This document shows positions 1-12,443 of a stretch of 64,000 nt of DNA, in pieces. Location: contig NC_065877.1 in the NCBI RefSeq assembly GCF_933775445.1, positions 17,546,001-17,610,000 on the forward strand. Reading direction: 5' to 3'. The DNA comes from Argentina anserina. Its lineage: Eukaryota > Streptophyta > Magnoliopsida > Rosales > Rosaceae. A program made the translations under genes and the position numbers. Below the pieces are notes generated by a model, which saw only the letters and a program-made list of their open reading frames with translations, was not told where the DNA came from and searched no databases. Numbering within the stretch: position 1 is the stretch's first letter; every line of letters starts with the position of its first letter.

Positions 1-3000
1 TGCGTATCTTTACTATTCCAATTGTGTATCTTTTCATTTCTCGTTTGAGTATCTTTCTGTAAGGCTTCTGATGCGAGTTTCTATTGTATTTGAGAATTTT
101 CCAAGTGTAGGAGTGTGTTTTTTTCAATTTGTGTATCTTTACATCGTTTGCGTATCTTTACTATTCCAATTGTGTATCTTTTCATTTCTCGTTTGAGTAT
201 CTTTCTGTAAGGCTTCTGATGCGAGTTTCTATTGTATTTGAGAGTTTTGCAAGTGTGGGAGTGTGTTTCTTTCAATCTGAGTATCTTTACATCGTTTGCG
301 TATCTTTACTATTCCAATTGTGTATCTTTACATCGTTTGCGTATCTTTACTATTCCAATTGAGTATCTTTTCATTTCTCGTTTGAGTATCTTTCTGTATG
401 GCTTCTGATGCGAGTTTCTATTGAGTTTGAGAGTTTTGCAAGTGTGGGAGTGTGTTTCTTTCAAACTGAGTATCTTTACATAATTTGCGTATCTTTAGTA
501 TTCCAATTGTGTATCTTTACATCGTTTGCGTATCTTTACTATTCCAATTGTGTATCTTTTCATTTCTCGTTTGAGTATCTTTCTGTAAGGCTTTCTGATG
601 CGAGTTTCTATTTAATTTGAGAGTTTTGCAAGTGTGGGAGTGTGTTTCTTTCAAACTGAGTATCTTTACATCGTTTGCGTATATTTACTATTCCAATTGT
701 GTATCTTTACATCGTTTGCGTATCTTTACTATTCCAGTTGTGTATCTTTTCATTTCTCGTTTGAGTATCTTTCTGTATGGCTTCTGATGCGAGTTTCTAT
801 TGTATTTGAGAGTTTTGCAAGTGTGGGAGTGTGTTTCTTTCAAACTGAGTATCTTTACATCGTTTGCGTATCTTTACTATTCCAATTGTGTATCTTTTCA
901 TTTCTCGTTTGAGTATCTTTCTGTAAGGCTTATGATGCGAGTTTCTATTGTATTTGAGAATTTTCCAAGTGTGGGAGTGTGTTTTTTTCAATTTGTTTAT
1001 CTTTACATCGTTTGCGTATCTTTACTATTCCAATTGTGTATCTTTTCATTTCTCGTTTGAGTATCTTTCTGTAAGGCTTTCTGATGCGAGTTTCTATTGA
1101 ATTTGAGAGTTTTGCAAGTGTGGGAGTGTGTTTCTTTCAAACTGAGTATCTTTACATCGTTTGCGTATCTTTAGTATTCCAATTGTGTATCTTTGCATCG
1201 TTTGCGTATCTTTACTATTCCAATTGTGTATCTTTTCATTTCTCGTTTGAGTATCTTTCTGTAAGGCTTTCTGATGCGAGTTTCTATAGAATTTTAGAGT
1301 TTTGCAAGTGTGGGAGTGTGTTTCTTTCAAACTGAGTATCTTTACATCGTTTGCGTATCTTTACTATTCCAATTGTGTATCTTTACATCGTTTGCGTATC
1401 TTTACTATTCCAGTTGTGTATCTTTTCATTTCTCGTTTGAGTATCTTTCTGTATGGCTTCTGATGCGAGTTTCTATTGTATTTGAGAGTTTTGCAAGTGT
1501 GGGAGTGTGTTTCTTTCAAACTGAGTATCTTTACATCGTTTGCGTATCTTTACTATTCCAATTGTGTATCTTTTCATTTCTCGTTTGAGTATCTTTCTAT
1601 AAGGCTTCTGATGCGAGTTTCTATTGTATTTGAGAATTTTCCAAGTGTGGGAGTGTGTTTTTTTCAATTTGTGTATCTTTACATCGTTTGCGTATCTTTA
1701 CTATTCCAATTGTGTATCATTTCATTTCTCGTTTGAGTATCTTTCTGTAAGGCTTTCTGATGCGAGTTTCTATTGAATTTGAGAGTTTTGCAAGTGTGGG
1801 AGTGTGTTTCTTTCAAACTGAGTATCTTTACATCGTTTGCGTATCTTTAGTATTCCAATTGTGTATCTTTGCATCGTTTGCGTATCTTTACTATTCCAAT
1901 TGTGTATCTTTTCATTTCTCGTTTGAGTATCTTTCTGTAAGGCTTTCTGATGCGAGTTTCTATTGAATTTGAGAGTTTTGCAAGTGTGGGAGTGTGTTTC
2001 TTTCAAACTGAGTATCTTTACATAGTTTGCGTATCTTTACTATTCCAATTGTGTATCTTTACATCGGTTGCGTATCTTTACTATTCCAATTGTGTATCTT
2101 TTCATTTCTCGTTTGAGTATCTTTCTGTAAGGCTTTCTGATGCGAGTTTCTATTGTATTTGAGAATTTTCCAAGTGTGGGAGTGTGTTTTTTTCAATCTG
2201 AGTATCTTTACATCGTTTGCGTATCTTTACTATTCCAATTGTGTATCTTTTCATTTCTCGTTTGAATATCTTTCTGTAAGGCTTTCTGATGCGAGTTTCT
2301 ATTGAATTTGAGAGTTTTGCAAGTGTGGGAGTGTGTTTCTTTCAAACTGAGTATCTTTACATCGTTTGAGTATCTTTACTATTCCAATTGTGTATCTTTA
2401 CATCGTTTGCGTATCTTTACTATTCCAATTGTGTATCTTTACATCGTTTGCGTATCTTTACTATTCCAATTGTGTATCTTTACATCGTTTGCGTATCTTT
2501 ACTATTCCAATTGTGTATCTTTTCATTTCTCGTTTGAGTATCTTTCTATAAGGCTTCTGATGCGAGTTTCTATTGTATTTGAGAATTTTCCAAGTGTGGG
2601 AGTGTGTTTTTTTCAATTTGTGTATCTTTACATCGTTTGCGTATCTTTACTATTCCAATTGTGTATCATTTCATTTCTCGTTTGAGTATCTTTCTGTAAG
2701 GCTTTCTGATGCGAGTTTCTATTGAATTTGAGAGTTTTGCAAGTGTGGGAGTGTGTTTCTTTCAAACTGAGTATCTTTACATCGTTTGAGTATCTTTACT
2801 ATTCCAATTGTGTATCTTTACATCGTTTGCATATCTTTACTATTCCAATTGTGTATCTTTACATCGTTTGCGTATCTTTACTATTCCAATTGTGTATCTT
2901 TACATCGTTTGCGTATCTTTACTATTCCAATTGTGTATCTTTACATCGTTTGCGTATCTTTACTATTCCAATTGAGTATCTTTTCATTTCTCGTTTGAGT

Positions 3001-3021
3001 ATCTTTCTGTAAGGCTTTCTG

Positions 3022-3398
3022 ATGCGAGTTTCTATTGTATTTGAGAGTTTTGCAAGTGTGGGAGTGTGTTTCTTTCAAACTGAGTATCTTTACATCGTTT
3101 GCGTATCTCTACTATTCCAATTGTGTACCTTTACATCCTTTGCGTATCTTTACTATTCCAATTGAGTATCTTTTCATTTCTCGTTTGAGTATCTTTCTGT
3201 AAGGCTTACTGATGCGAGTTTCTATTGAATTTGAGAGTTTTGCAAGTGTGTGAGTGTGTTTCTTTCAAACTGAGTATCTTTACATCGTTTGCGTATGTTT
3301 ACTATTCCAATTGTGTATCTTTACATCGTTTGCGTATTACTATTCCAATTGTGTATCTTTTCATTTCTCGTTTGAGTATCTTTCTGTAAGGCTTTCTG
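3022..3398. repeat. 377-bp two-unit block, copy 1
   Basis: Units of 190 and 187 bp share three rare markers: TGTACCTTTACATCCTTTGC in the first unit, GTGTGTGAGTGTG in the second, and a 3-bp loss giving GCGTATTACTATTCC near the end. The same combination reappears at 6371 and 7925, so these are copies of one ancestral block. Confidence 0.9.
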
Positions 3399-3589
3399 AT
3401 GCGAGTTTCTATTGAATTTGAGAGTTTTGCAAGTGTGGGAGTGTGTTTCTTTCAAACTGAGTATCTTTACATAGTTTGCGTATCTTTACTATTCCAATTG
3501 TGTATCTTTTACATCGTTTGCGTATCTTTACTATTCCAATTGTGTATCTTTTCATTTCTCGTTTGAGTATCTTTCTGTAAGGCTTTCTG

Positions 3590-5607
3590 ATGCGAGTTTC
3601 TATTGAATTTGAGAGTTTTGCAAGTGTGGGATTGTGTTTCTTTCAAACTGAGTATCTTTACATCGTTTGCGTATCTTTACTATTCCAATTGTGTATCTTT
3701 ACATCGTTTGCGTATCTTTACTATTCCAATTGTGTATCTTTTCATTTCTCGTTTGAGTATCTTTCTGTAAGGCTTCTGATGCGAGTTTCTATTGTATTTG
3801 AGAGTTTTGCAAGTGTGGGAGTGTGTTTCTTTCAATCTGAGTATCTTTACATCGTTTGCGTATCTTTACTATTCCAATTGTGTATCTTTACATCGTTTCC
3901 GTATCTTTACTATTCCAATTGTGTATCTTTACATCGTTTGCGTATCTTTACTATTCCAATTGTGTATCTTTACATCGTTTGCGTATCTTTACCATTCCAA
4001 TTGTGTATGTTTTCATTTCTCGTTTGAGTATATTTCTGTAAGGCTTCTGATGCGAGTTTCTATTGTATTTGAGAGTTTTGCAAGTGTGGGAGTGTGTTTC
4101 TTTCAAACTGAGTATCTTTCCATCGTTTGCGTATCTTTAGTATTCCAATTGTGTATCTTTACATCGTTTGCGTATCTTTACTATTCCAATTGTGTATCTT
4201 TTCATTTCTCGTTTGAGTATCTTTCTGTAAGGCTTTCTGATGCGAGTTTCTATTGAATTTGAGAGTTTTGCAAGTGTGGGAGTGTGTTTCTTTCAAACTG
4301 AGTATCTTTACATCGTTTGCGTATATTTACTTTTCCAATTGTGTATCTTTACATCGTTTGCGTATCTTTACTATTCCAATTGTGTATCTTTACATCGTTT
4401 GCGTATCTTTACCATTCCAATTGTGTATGTTTTCATTTCTCGTTTGAGTATATTTCTGTAAGGCTTCTGATGCGAGTTTCTATTGTATTTGAGAGTTTTG
4501 CAAGTGTGGGAGTGTGTTTCTTTCAAACTGAGTATCTTTCCATCGTTTGCGTATCTTTACTATTCCAATTGTGTATCTTTTCATTTCTCGTTTGAGTATC
4601 TTTCTGTAAGGCTTTCTGATGCGAGTTTCTATTGTATTTGAGAATTTTGCAAGTGTGGGAGTGTGTTTCTTTCAAACTGAGTATCTTTACATCGTTTGCG
4701 TATCTTTACTATTCCAATTGTCTATCTTTACATCGTTTGCGTATCTTTACTATTCCAATTGTGTATCTTTTCCTTTCTCGTTTGAGTATCTTTCTGTAAG
4801 GCTTTCTGATGCGAGTTTCTATTGTATTTGAGAATTGTGCAAGTGTGGGAGTGTGTTTCTTTCAAACTGAGTATCTTTACATCGTTTGCGTATCTTTACT
4901 ATTCCAATTGTGTATCTTTACATCGTTTGCGTATCTTTAGTATTCCAATTGTGTATATTTACATCGTTTGCGTATCTTTACTATTCCAATTGTGTATCTT
5001 TACATCGTTTGCGTATCTTTACTATTCCAATTGTGTATCTTTTCATTTCTCGTTTGAGTATCTTTCTGTAAGGCTTTCTGATGCGAGTTTCTATTGAATT
5101 TGAGAGTTTTGCAAGTGTGGGAGTGTGTTTCTTTCAAACTGAGTATCTTTACATTGTTTGCGTATCTTTAGTATTCCAATTGTGTATCTTTACATAGTTT
5201 GCGTATCTTTACTATTCCAATTGTGTATCTTTTCATTTCTCGTTTGAGTATCTTTCTGTAAGGCTTTCTGATGCGAGTTTCTATTGTATTTGAGAATTTT
5301 GCAAGTGTGGGAGTGTGTTTCTTTCAAACTGAGTATCTTTACATCGTTTGCGTATATTTACTATTCCAATTGTGTATCTTTACATCGTTTGCGTATCTTT
5401 ACTATTCCAGTTGTGTATCTTTTCATTTCTCGTTTGAGTATCTTTCTGTATGGCTTCTGATGCGAGTTTCTATTGTATTTGAGAGTTTTACAAGTGTGGG
5501 AGTGTGTTTCTTTCAAACTGAGTATCTTTACATCGTTTGCGTATCTTTACTATTCCAATTGTGTATCTTTTCATTTCTCGTTTGAGTATCTTTCTGTAAG
5601 GCTTCTG
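3590..5607. repeat. 2.0-kb duplicated segment, copy 1 (offset 5388 bp)
   Basis: The unit-length series 189, 271, 190, 230, 149, 190, 272, 190, 189, 148 is repeated exactly at 8978-10995. Shared rare variants include GTGTGGGATTGTG, TTTACCATTCC, GAGTATATTTC, TTTTCCTTTCTC and GAATTGTGCAAG. This is an old, non-adjacent duplicate within the array. Confidence 0.9.
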
Positions 5608-6239
5608 ATGCGAGTTTCTATTGTATTTGAGAATTTTCCAAGTTTGGGAGTGTGTTTTTTTCAATTTGTGTATCTTTACATCGTTTGCGTATCTTTACTA
5701 TTCCAATTGTGTATCTTTTCATTTCTCGTTTGAGTATCTTTCTGTAAGGCTTTCTGATGCGAGTTTCTATTGAATTTGAGAGTTTTGCAAGTGTGGGAGT
5801 GTGTTTCTTTCAAACTGAGTATCTTTACATAGTTTGCGTATCTTTACTATTCCAATTGTGTATCTTTACATCGGTTGCGTATCTTTACTATTCCAATTGT
5901 GTATCTTTTCATTTCTCGTTTGAGTATCTTTCTGTAAGGCTTTCTGATGCGAGTTTCTATTGTATTTGAGAATTTTCCAAGTGTGGGAGTGTGTTTTTTT
6001 CAATCTGAGTATCTTTACATCGTTTGCGTATCTTTACTATTCCAATTGTGTATCTTTTCATTTCTCGTTTGAATATCTTTCTGTAAGGCTTTCTGATGCG
6101 AGTTTCTATTGAATTTGAGAGTTTTGCAAGTGTGGGAGTGTGTTTCTTTCAAACTGAGTATCTTTACATCGTTTGAGTATCTTTACTATTCCAATTGTGT
6201 ATCTTTACATCGTTTGCGTATCTTTACTATTCCAATTGT

Positions 6240-6283
6240 GTATCTTTACTATTCCAATTGCGTATCTTTACTATTCCAATTGT
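6240..6283 (+). repeat. Two extra 22-bp half-dimers
   Basis: Here the usual 19/22 alternation is broken. After a normal dimer ending at 6239, two 22-bp halves follow directly (6240-6261 ending CCAATTGC, 6262-6283 ending CCAATTGT). The next normal dimer starts at 6284. The unit is therefore 275 bp, a length outside the 148+41n series. The ATTGC ending looks like a join between a 22-bp half and the GC end of a 19-bp half, as expected from a slip or template switch. Confidence 0.85.
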
Positions 6284-6370
6284 GTATCTTTACATCGTTT
6301 GCGTATCTTTACTATTCCAATTGAGTATCTTTTCATTTCTCGTTTGAGTATCTTTCTGTAAGGCTTTCTG

Positions 6371-6747
6371 ATGCGAGTTTCTATTGTATTTGAGAGTTTT
6401 GCAAGTGTGGAAGTGTGTTTCTTTCAAACTGAGTATCTTTACATCGTTTGCGTATCTCTACTATTCCAATTGTGTACCTTTACATCCTTTGCGTATCTTT
6501 ACTATTCCAATTGAGTATCTTTTCATTTCTCGTTTGAGTATCTTTCTGTAAGGCTTACTGATGCGAGTTTCTATTGAATTTGAGAGTTTTGCAAGTGTGT
6601 GAGTGTGTTTCTTTCAAACTGAGTATCTTTACATCGTTTGCGTATGTTTACTATTCCAATTGTGTATCTTTACATCGTTTGCGTATTACTATTCCAATTG
6701 TGTATCTTTTCATTTCTCGTTTGAGTATCTTTCTGTAAGGCTTTCTG
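6371..6747. repeat. 377-bp two-unit block, copy 2
   Basis: It carries the same lengths (190 + 187) and the same three markers as the block at 3022: ACCTTTACATCC, GTGTGTGAGTG and GCGTATTACTATT. It differs at least by GTGGAAGTGTG instead of GTGGGAGTGTG in the first unit. Confidence 0.9.
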
Positions 6748-7924
6748 ATGCGAGTTTCTATTGAATTTGAGAGTTTTGCAAGTGTGGGATTGTGTTTCTT
6801 TCAAACTGAGTATCTTTACATCGTTTGCGTATCTTTACTATTCCAATTGTGTATCTTTACATCGTTTGCGTATCTTTACTATTCCAATTGTGTATCTTTT
6901 CATTTCTCGTTTGAGTATCTTTCTGTAAGGCTTCTGATGCGAGTTTCTATTGTATTTTAGAGTTTTGCAAGTGTGGGAGTGTGTTTCTTTCAATCTGAGT
7001 ATCTTTACATCGTTTGCGTATCTTTACTATTCCAATTGTGTATCTTTACATCGTTTGCGTATCTTTACTATTCCAGTTGTGTATCTTTTCATTTCTCGTT
7101 TGAGTATCTTTCTGTATGGCTTCTGATGCGAGTTTCTATTGAATTTGAGAGTTTTGCAAGTGTGGGAGTGTGTTTCTTTCAAAATGAGTATCTTTACATC
7201 GTTTGCGTATCTTTACTATTCCAATTGTGTATCTTTACATCGTTTGCGTATCTTTACTATTCCAGTTGTGTATCTTTTCATTTCTCGTTTGAGTATCTTT
7301 CTGTATGGCTTCTGATGCGAGTTTCTATTGTATTTGAGAGTTTTGCAAGTGTGGGAGTGTGTTTCTTTCAAACTGAGTATCTTTACATCGTTTGCGTATC
7401 TTTACTATTCCAATTGTGTATCTTTTCATTTCTCGTTTGAGTATCTTTCTATAAGGCTTCTGATGCGAGTTTCTATTGTATTTGAGAATTTTCCAAGTGT
7501 GGGAGTGTGTTTTTTTCAATTTGTGTATCTTTACATCGTTTGCGTATCTTTACTATTCCAATTGTGTATCATTTCATTTCTCGTTTGAGTATCTTTCTGT
7601 AAGGCTTTCTGATGCGAGTTTCTATTGAATTTGAGAGTTTTGCAAGTGTGGGAGTGTGTTTCTTTCAAACTGAGTATCTTTACATCGTTTGAGTATCTTT
7701 ACTATTCCAATTGTGTATCTTTACATCGTTTGCGTATCTTTACTATTCCAATTGTGTATCTTTACATCGTTTGCGTATCTTTACTATTCCAATTGTGTAT
7801 CTTTACATCGTTTGCGTATCTTTACTATTCCAATTGTGTATCTTTACATCGTTTGCGTATCTTTACTATTCCAATTGAGTATCTTTTCATTTCTCGTTTG
7901 AGTATCTTTCTGTAAGGCTTTCTG

Positions 7925-8301
7925 ATGCGAGTTTCTATTGTATTTGAGAGTTTTGCAAGTGTGGGAGTGTGTTTCTTTCAAACTGAGTATCTTTACATCG
8001 TTTGCGTATCTCTACTATTCCAATTGTGTACCTTTACATCCTTTGCGTATCTTTACTATTCCAATTGAGTATCTTTTCATTTCTCGTTTGAGTATCTTTC
8101 TGTAAGGCTTACTGATGCGAGTTTCTATTGAATTTGAGAGTTTTGCAAGTGTGTGAGTGTGTTTCTTTCAAACTGAGTATCTTTACATCGTTTGCGTATG
8201 TTTACTATTCCAATTGTGTATCTTTACATCGTTTGCGTATTACTATTCCAATTGTGTATCTTTTCATTTCTCGTTTGAGTATCTTTCTGTAAGGCTTTCT
8301 G
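7925..8301. repeat. 377-bp two-unit block, copy 3
   Basis: It has the same lengths and markers as 3022-3398. The surrounding units from 7463 to 8301 (149, 313, 190, 187) also match 2560-3398 at an offset of 4903 bp, so the copied segment is about 840 bp here. Confidence 0.9.
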
Positions 8302-8977
8302 ATGCGAGTTTCTATTGAATTTGAGAGTTTTGCAAGTGTGGGAGTGTGTTTCTTTCAAACTGAGTATCTTTACATAGTTTGCGTATCTTTAGTATTCCAA
8401 TTGTGTATCTTTACATAGTTTGCGTATCTTTACTATTCCAATTGTGTATCTTTTCATTTCTCGTTTGAGTATCTTTCTGTAAGGCTTTCTGATGCGAGTT
8501 TCTATTGTATTTGAGAATTTTGCAAGTGTGGGAGTGTGTTTCTTTCAAACTGAGTATCTTTACATCGTTTGCGTATATTTACTATTCAAATTGTGTATCT
8601 TTACATCGTTTGCGTATCTTTACTATTCCAGTTGTGTATCTTTTCATTTCTCGTTTCAGTATCTTTCTGTATGGCTTCTGATGCGAATTTCTATTGTATT
8701 TGAGAGTTTTACAAGTGTGGGAGTGTGTTTCTTTCAAACTGAGTATCTTTACATCGTTTGCGTATCTTTACTATTCCAATTGTGTATCTTTTCATTTCTC
8801 GTTTGAGTATCTTTCTGTAAGGCTTCTGATGCGAGTTTCTATTGTATTTGAGAATTTTCCAAGTGTGGGAGTGTGTTTTTTTCAATTTGTGTATCTTTAC
8901 ATCGTTTGCGTATCTTTACTATTCCAATTGTGTATCTTTTCATTTCTCGTTTGAGTATCTTTCTGTAAGGCTTTCTG

Positions 8978-10995
8978 ATGCGAGTTTCTATTGAATTTGA
9001 GAGTTTTGCAAGTGTGGGATTGTGTTTCTTTCAAACTGAGTATCTTTACATCGTTTGCGTATCTTTACTATTCCAATTGTGTATCTTTACATCGTTTGCG
9101 TATCTTTACTATTCGAATTGTCTATCTTTTCATTTCTCGTTTGAGTATCTTTCTGTAAGGCTTCTGATGCGAGTTTCTATTGTATTTGAGAGTTTTGCAA
9201 GTGTGGGAGTGTGTTTCTTTCAATCTGAGTATCTTTACATCGTTTGCGTATCTTTACTATTCCAATTGTGTATCTTTACATCGTTTCCGTATCTTTACTA
9301 TTCTAATTGTGTATCTTTACATCGTTTGCGTATCTTTACTATTCCAATTGTGTATCTTTACATCGTTTGCGTATCTTTACCATTCCAATTGTGTATGCTT
9401 TCATTTCTCGTTTGAGTATATTTCTGTAAGGCTTCTGATGCGAGTTTCTATTGTATTTGAGAGTTTTGCAAGTGTGGGAGTGTGTTTCTTTCAAACTGAG
9501 TATCTTTCCATCGTTTGCGTATCTTTAGTATTCCAATTGTGTATCTTTACATCGTTTGCGTATCTTTACTATTCCAATTGTGTATCTTTTCATTTCTCGT
9601 TTGAGTATCTTTCTGTAAGGCTTTCTGATGCGAGTTTCTATTGAATTTGAGAGTTTTGCAAGTGTGGGAGTGTGTTTCTTTCAAACTGAGTATCTTTACA
9701 TCGTTTGCGTATATGTTTCTTTCAAACTGAGTATCTTTACATCGTTTGCGTATCTTTACTATTCCAATTGTGTATCTTTACATCGTTTGCGTATCTTTAC
9801 CATTCCAATTGTGTATGTTTTCATTTCTCGTTTGAGTATATTTCTGTAAGGCTTCTGATGCGAGTTTCTATTGTATTTGAGAGTTTTGCAAGTGTGGGAG
9901 TGTGTTTCTTTCAAACTGAGTATCTTTACATCGTTTGCGTATCTTTACTATTCCAATTGTGTATCTTTTCATTTCTCGTTTGAGTATCTTTCTGTAAGGC
10001 TTTCTGATGCGAGTTTCTATTGTATTTGAGAATTTTGCAAGTGTGGGAGTGTGTTTCTTTCAAACTGAGTATCTTTACATCGTTTGCGTATCTTTACTAT
10101 TCCAATTGTCTATCTTTACATCGTTTGCGTATCTTTACTATTCCAATTGTGTATCTTTTCCTTTCTCGTTTGAGTATCTTTCTGTAAGGCTTTCTGATGC
10201 GAGTTTCTATTGTATTTGAGAATTGTGCAAGTGTGGAAGTGTGTTTCTTTCAAACTGAGTATCTTTACATCGTTTGCGTATCTTTACTATTCCAATTGTG
10301 TATCTTTACATCGTTTCCGTATCTTTACTATTCCAATTGTGTATATTTTCATCGTTTGCGTATCTTTACTATTCCAATTGTGTATCTTTACATCGTTTGC
10401 GTATCTTTACTATTCCAATTGTGTATCTTTTCATTTCTCGTTTGAGTATCTTTCTGTAAGGCTTTCTGATGCGAGTTTCTATTGAATTTGAGAGTTTTGC
10501 AAGTGTGGGAGTGTGTTTCTTTCAAACTGAGTATCTTTACATAGTTTGCGTATCTTTAGTATTCCAATTGTGTATCTTTACATAGTTTGCGTATCTTTAC
10601 TATTCCAATTGTGTATCTTTTCATTTCTCGTTTGAGTATCTTTCTGTAAGGCTTTCTGATGCGAGTTTCTATTGTATTTGAGAATTTTGCAAGTGTGGGA
10701 GTGTGTTTCTTTCAAACTGAGTATCTTTACATCGTTTGCGTATATTTACTATTCAAATTGTGTATCTTTACATCGTTTGCGTATCTTTACTATTCCAGTT
10801 GTGTATCTTTTCATTTCTCGTTTGAGTATCTTTCTGTATGGCTTCTGATGCGAATTTCTATTGTATTTGAGAGTTTTACAAGTGTGGGAGTGTGTTTCTT
10901 TCAAACTGAGTATCTTTACATCGTTTGCGTATCTTTACTATTCCAATTGTGTATCTTTTCATTTCTCGTTTGAGTATCTTTCTGTAAGGCTTCTG
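8978..10995. repeat. 2.0-kb duplicated segment, copy 2
   Basis: It matches 3590-5607 unit for unit. It has diverged at several sites: GTATGCTTTC at about 9395, GTGGAAGTGTG in the unit at 10197, ATTCAAATTG in the unit at 10659, and a replaced 22-bp half-dimer at 9709-9730. The shared length pattern with several substitutions suggests it is older than the 2908-bp duplication further right. Confidence 0.9.
9709..9730 (+). repeat. 22-bp half-dimer replaced by TTTCTTTCAAACTGA sequence
   Basis: At the position of a 22-bp half, the sequence reads GTATATG then TTTCTTTCAAACTGA. That is the end of the G/T-rich segment that normally precedes the first dimer. The unit length stays at 230 bp, the same as its duplicate at 4240-4469, which carries a normal half there. 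This looks like a length-neutral conversion or template switch. Confidence 0.8.
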
Positions 10996-12443
10996 ATGCG
11001 AGTTTCTATTGTATTTGAGAATTTTCCAAGTGTGGGAGTGTGTTTTTTTCAATTTGTGTATCTTTACATCGTTTGCGTATCTTTACTATTTCAATTGTGT
11101 ATCTTTTCATCGTTTGCGTATCTTTACTATTCCAATTGTGTATCTTTTCATTTCTCGTTTGAGTATCTTTCTGTAAGGCTTTCTGATGCGAGTTTCTATT
11201 GAATTTGAGAGTTTTGCAAGTGTGGGATTGTGTTTCTTTCAAACTGAGTATCTTTACATCGTTTGCGTATCTTTACTATTCCAATTGTGTATCTTTACAT
11301 CGTTTGCGTATCTTTACTATTCCAATTGTGTATCTTTTCATTTCTCGTTTGAGTATCTTTCTGTAAGGCTTCTGATGCGAGTTTCTATTGTATTTGAGAG
11401 TTTTGCAAGTGTGGGAGTGTGTTTCTTTCAATCTGAGTATCTTTACATCGTCTGCGTATCTTTACTATTCCAATTGTGTATCTTTACATCGTTTCCGTAT
11501 CTTTACTATTCCAATTGTGTATCTTTACATCGTTTGCGTATATTTACTATTCCAATTGTGTATCTTTACATCGTTTGCGTATCTTTACTATTCCAGTTGT
11601 GTATCTTTTCATTTCTCGTTTGAGTATCTTTCTGTATGGCTTCTGATGCGAGTTTCTATTGTATTTGAGAGTTTTACAAGTGTGGGAGTGTGTTTCTTTC
11701 AAACTGAGTATCTTTACATCGTTTGCGTATCTTTACTATTCCAATTGTGTATCTTTTCATTTCTCGTTTGAGTATCTTTCTGTAAGGCTTCTGATGCGAG
11801 TTTCTATTGTATTTGAGAATTTTCCAAGTGTGGGAGTGTGTTTTTTTCAATTTGTGTATCTTTACATCGTTTGCGTATCTTTACTATTCCAATTGTGTAT
11901 CTTTTCATCGTTTGCGTATCTTTACTATTCCAATTGTGTATCTTTTCATTTCTCGTTTGAGTATCTTTCTGTAAGGCTTTCTGATGCGAGTTTCTATTGA
12001 ATTTGAGAGTTTTGCAAGTGTGGGATTGTGTTTCTTTCAAACTGAGTATCTTTACATCGTTTGCGTATCTTTACTATTCCAATTGTGTATCTTTACATCG
12101 TTTGCGTATCTTTACTATTCCAATTGTGTATCTTTTCATTTCTCGTTTGAGTATCTTTCTGTAAGGCTTCTGATGCGAGTTTCTATTGTATTTGAGAGTT
12201 TTGCAAGTGTGGGAGTGTGTTTCTTTCAATCTGAGTATCTTTACATCGTTTGCGTATCTTTACTATTCCAATTGTGTATCTTTACATCGTTTCCGTATCT
12301 TTACTATTCCAATTGTGTATCTTTACATCGTTTGCGTATCTTTATTATTCCAATTGTGTATCTTTACATCGTTTGCGTATCTTTACCATTCCAATTGTGT
12401 ATGTTTTCATTTCTCGTTTGAGTATATTTCTGTAAGGCTTCTG
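10848..12443. repeat. 798-bp tandem duplication (two copies)
   Basis: Units of 148, 190, 189 and 271 bp at 10848-11645 are followed by the same series at 11646-12443. Both copies carry TTTTACAAG, a TTTTCCAAG unit whose second dimer begins TTTTCATCG, GTGTGGGATTGTG, and CGTTTCCGTATC. Differences include GCGAATTTC against GCGAGTTTC at the start and CATCGTCTGCG at about 11450. Confidence 0.9.
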
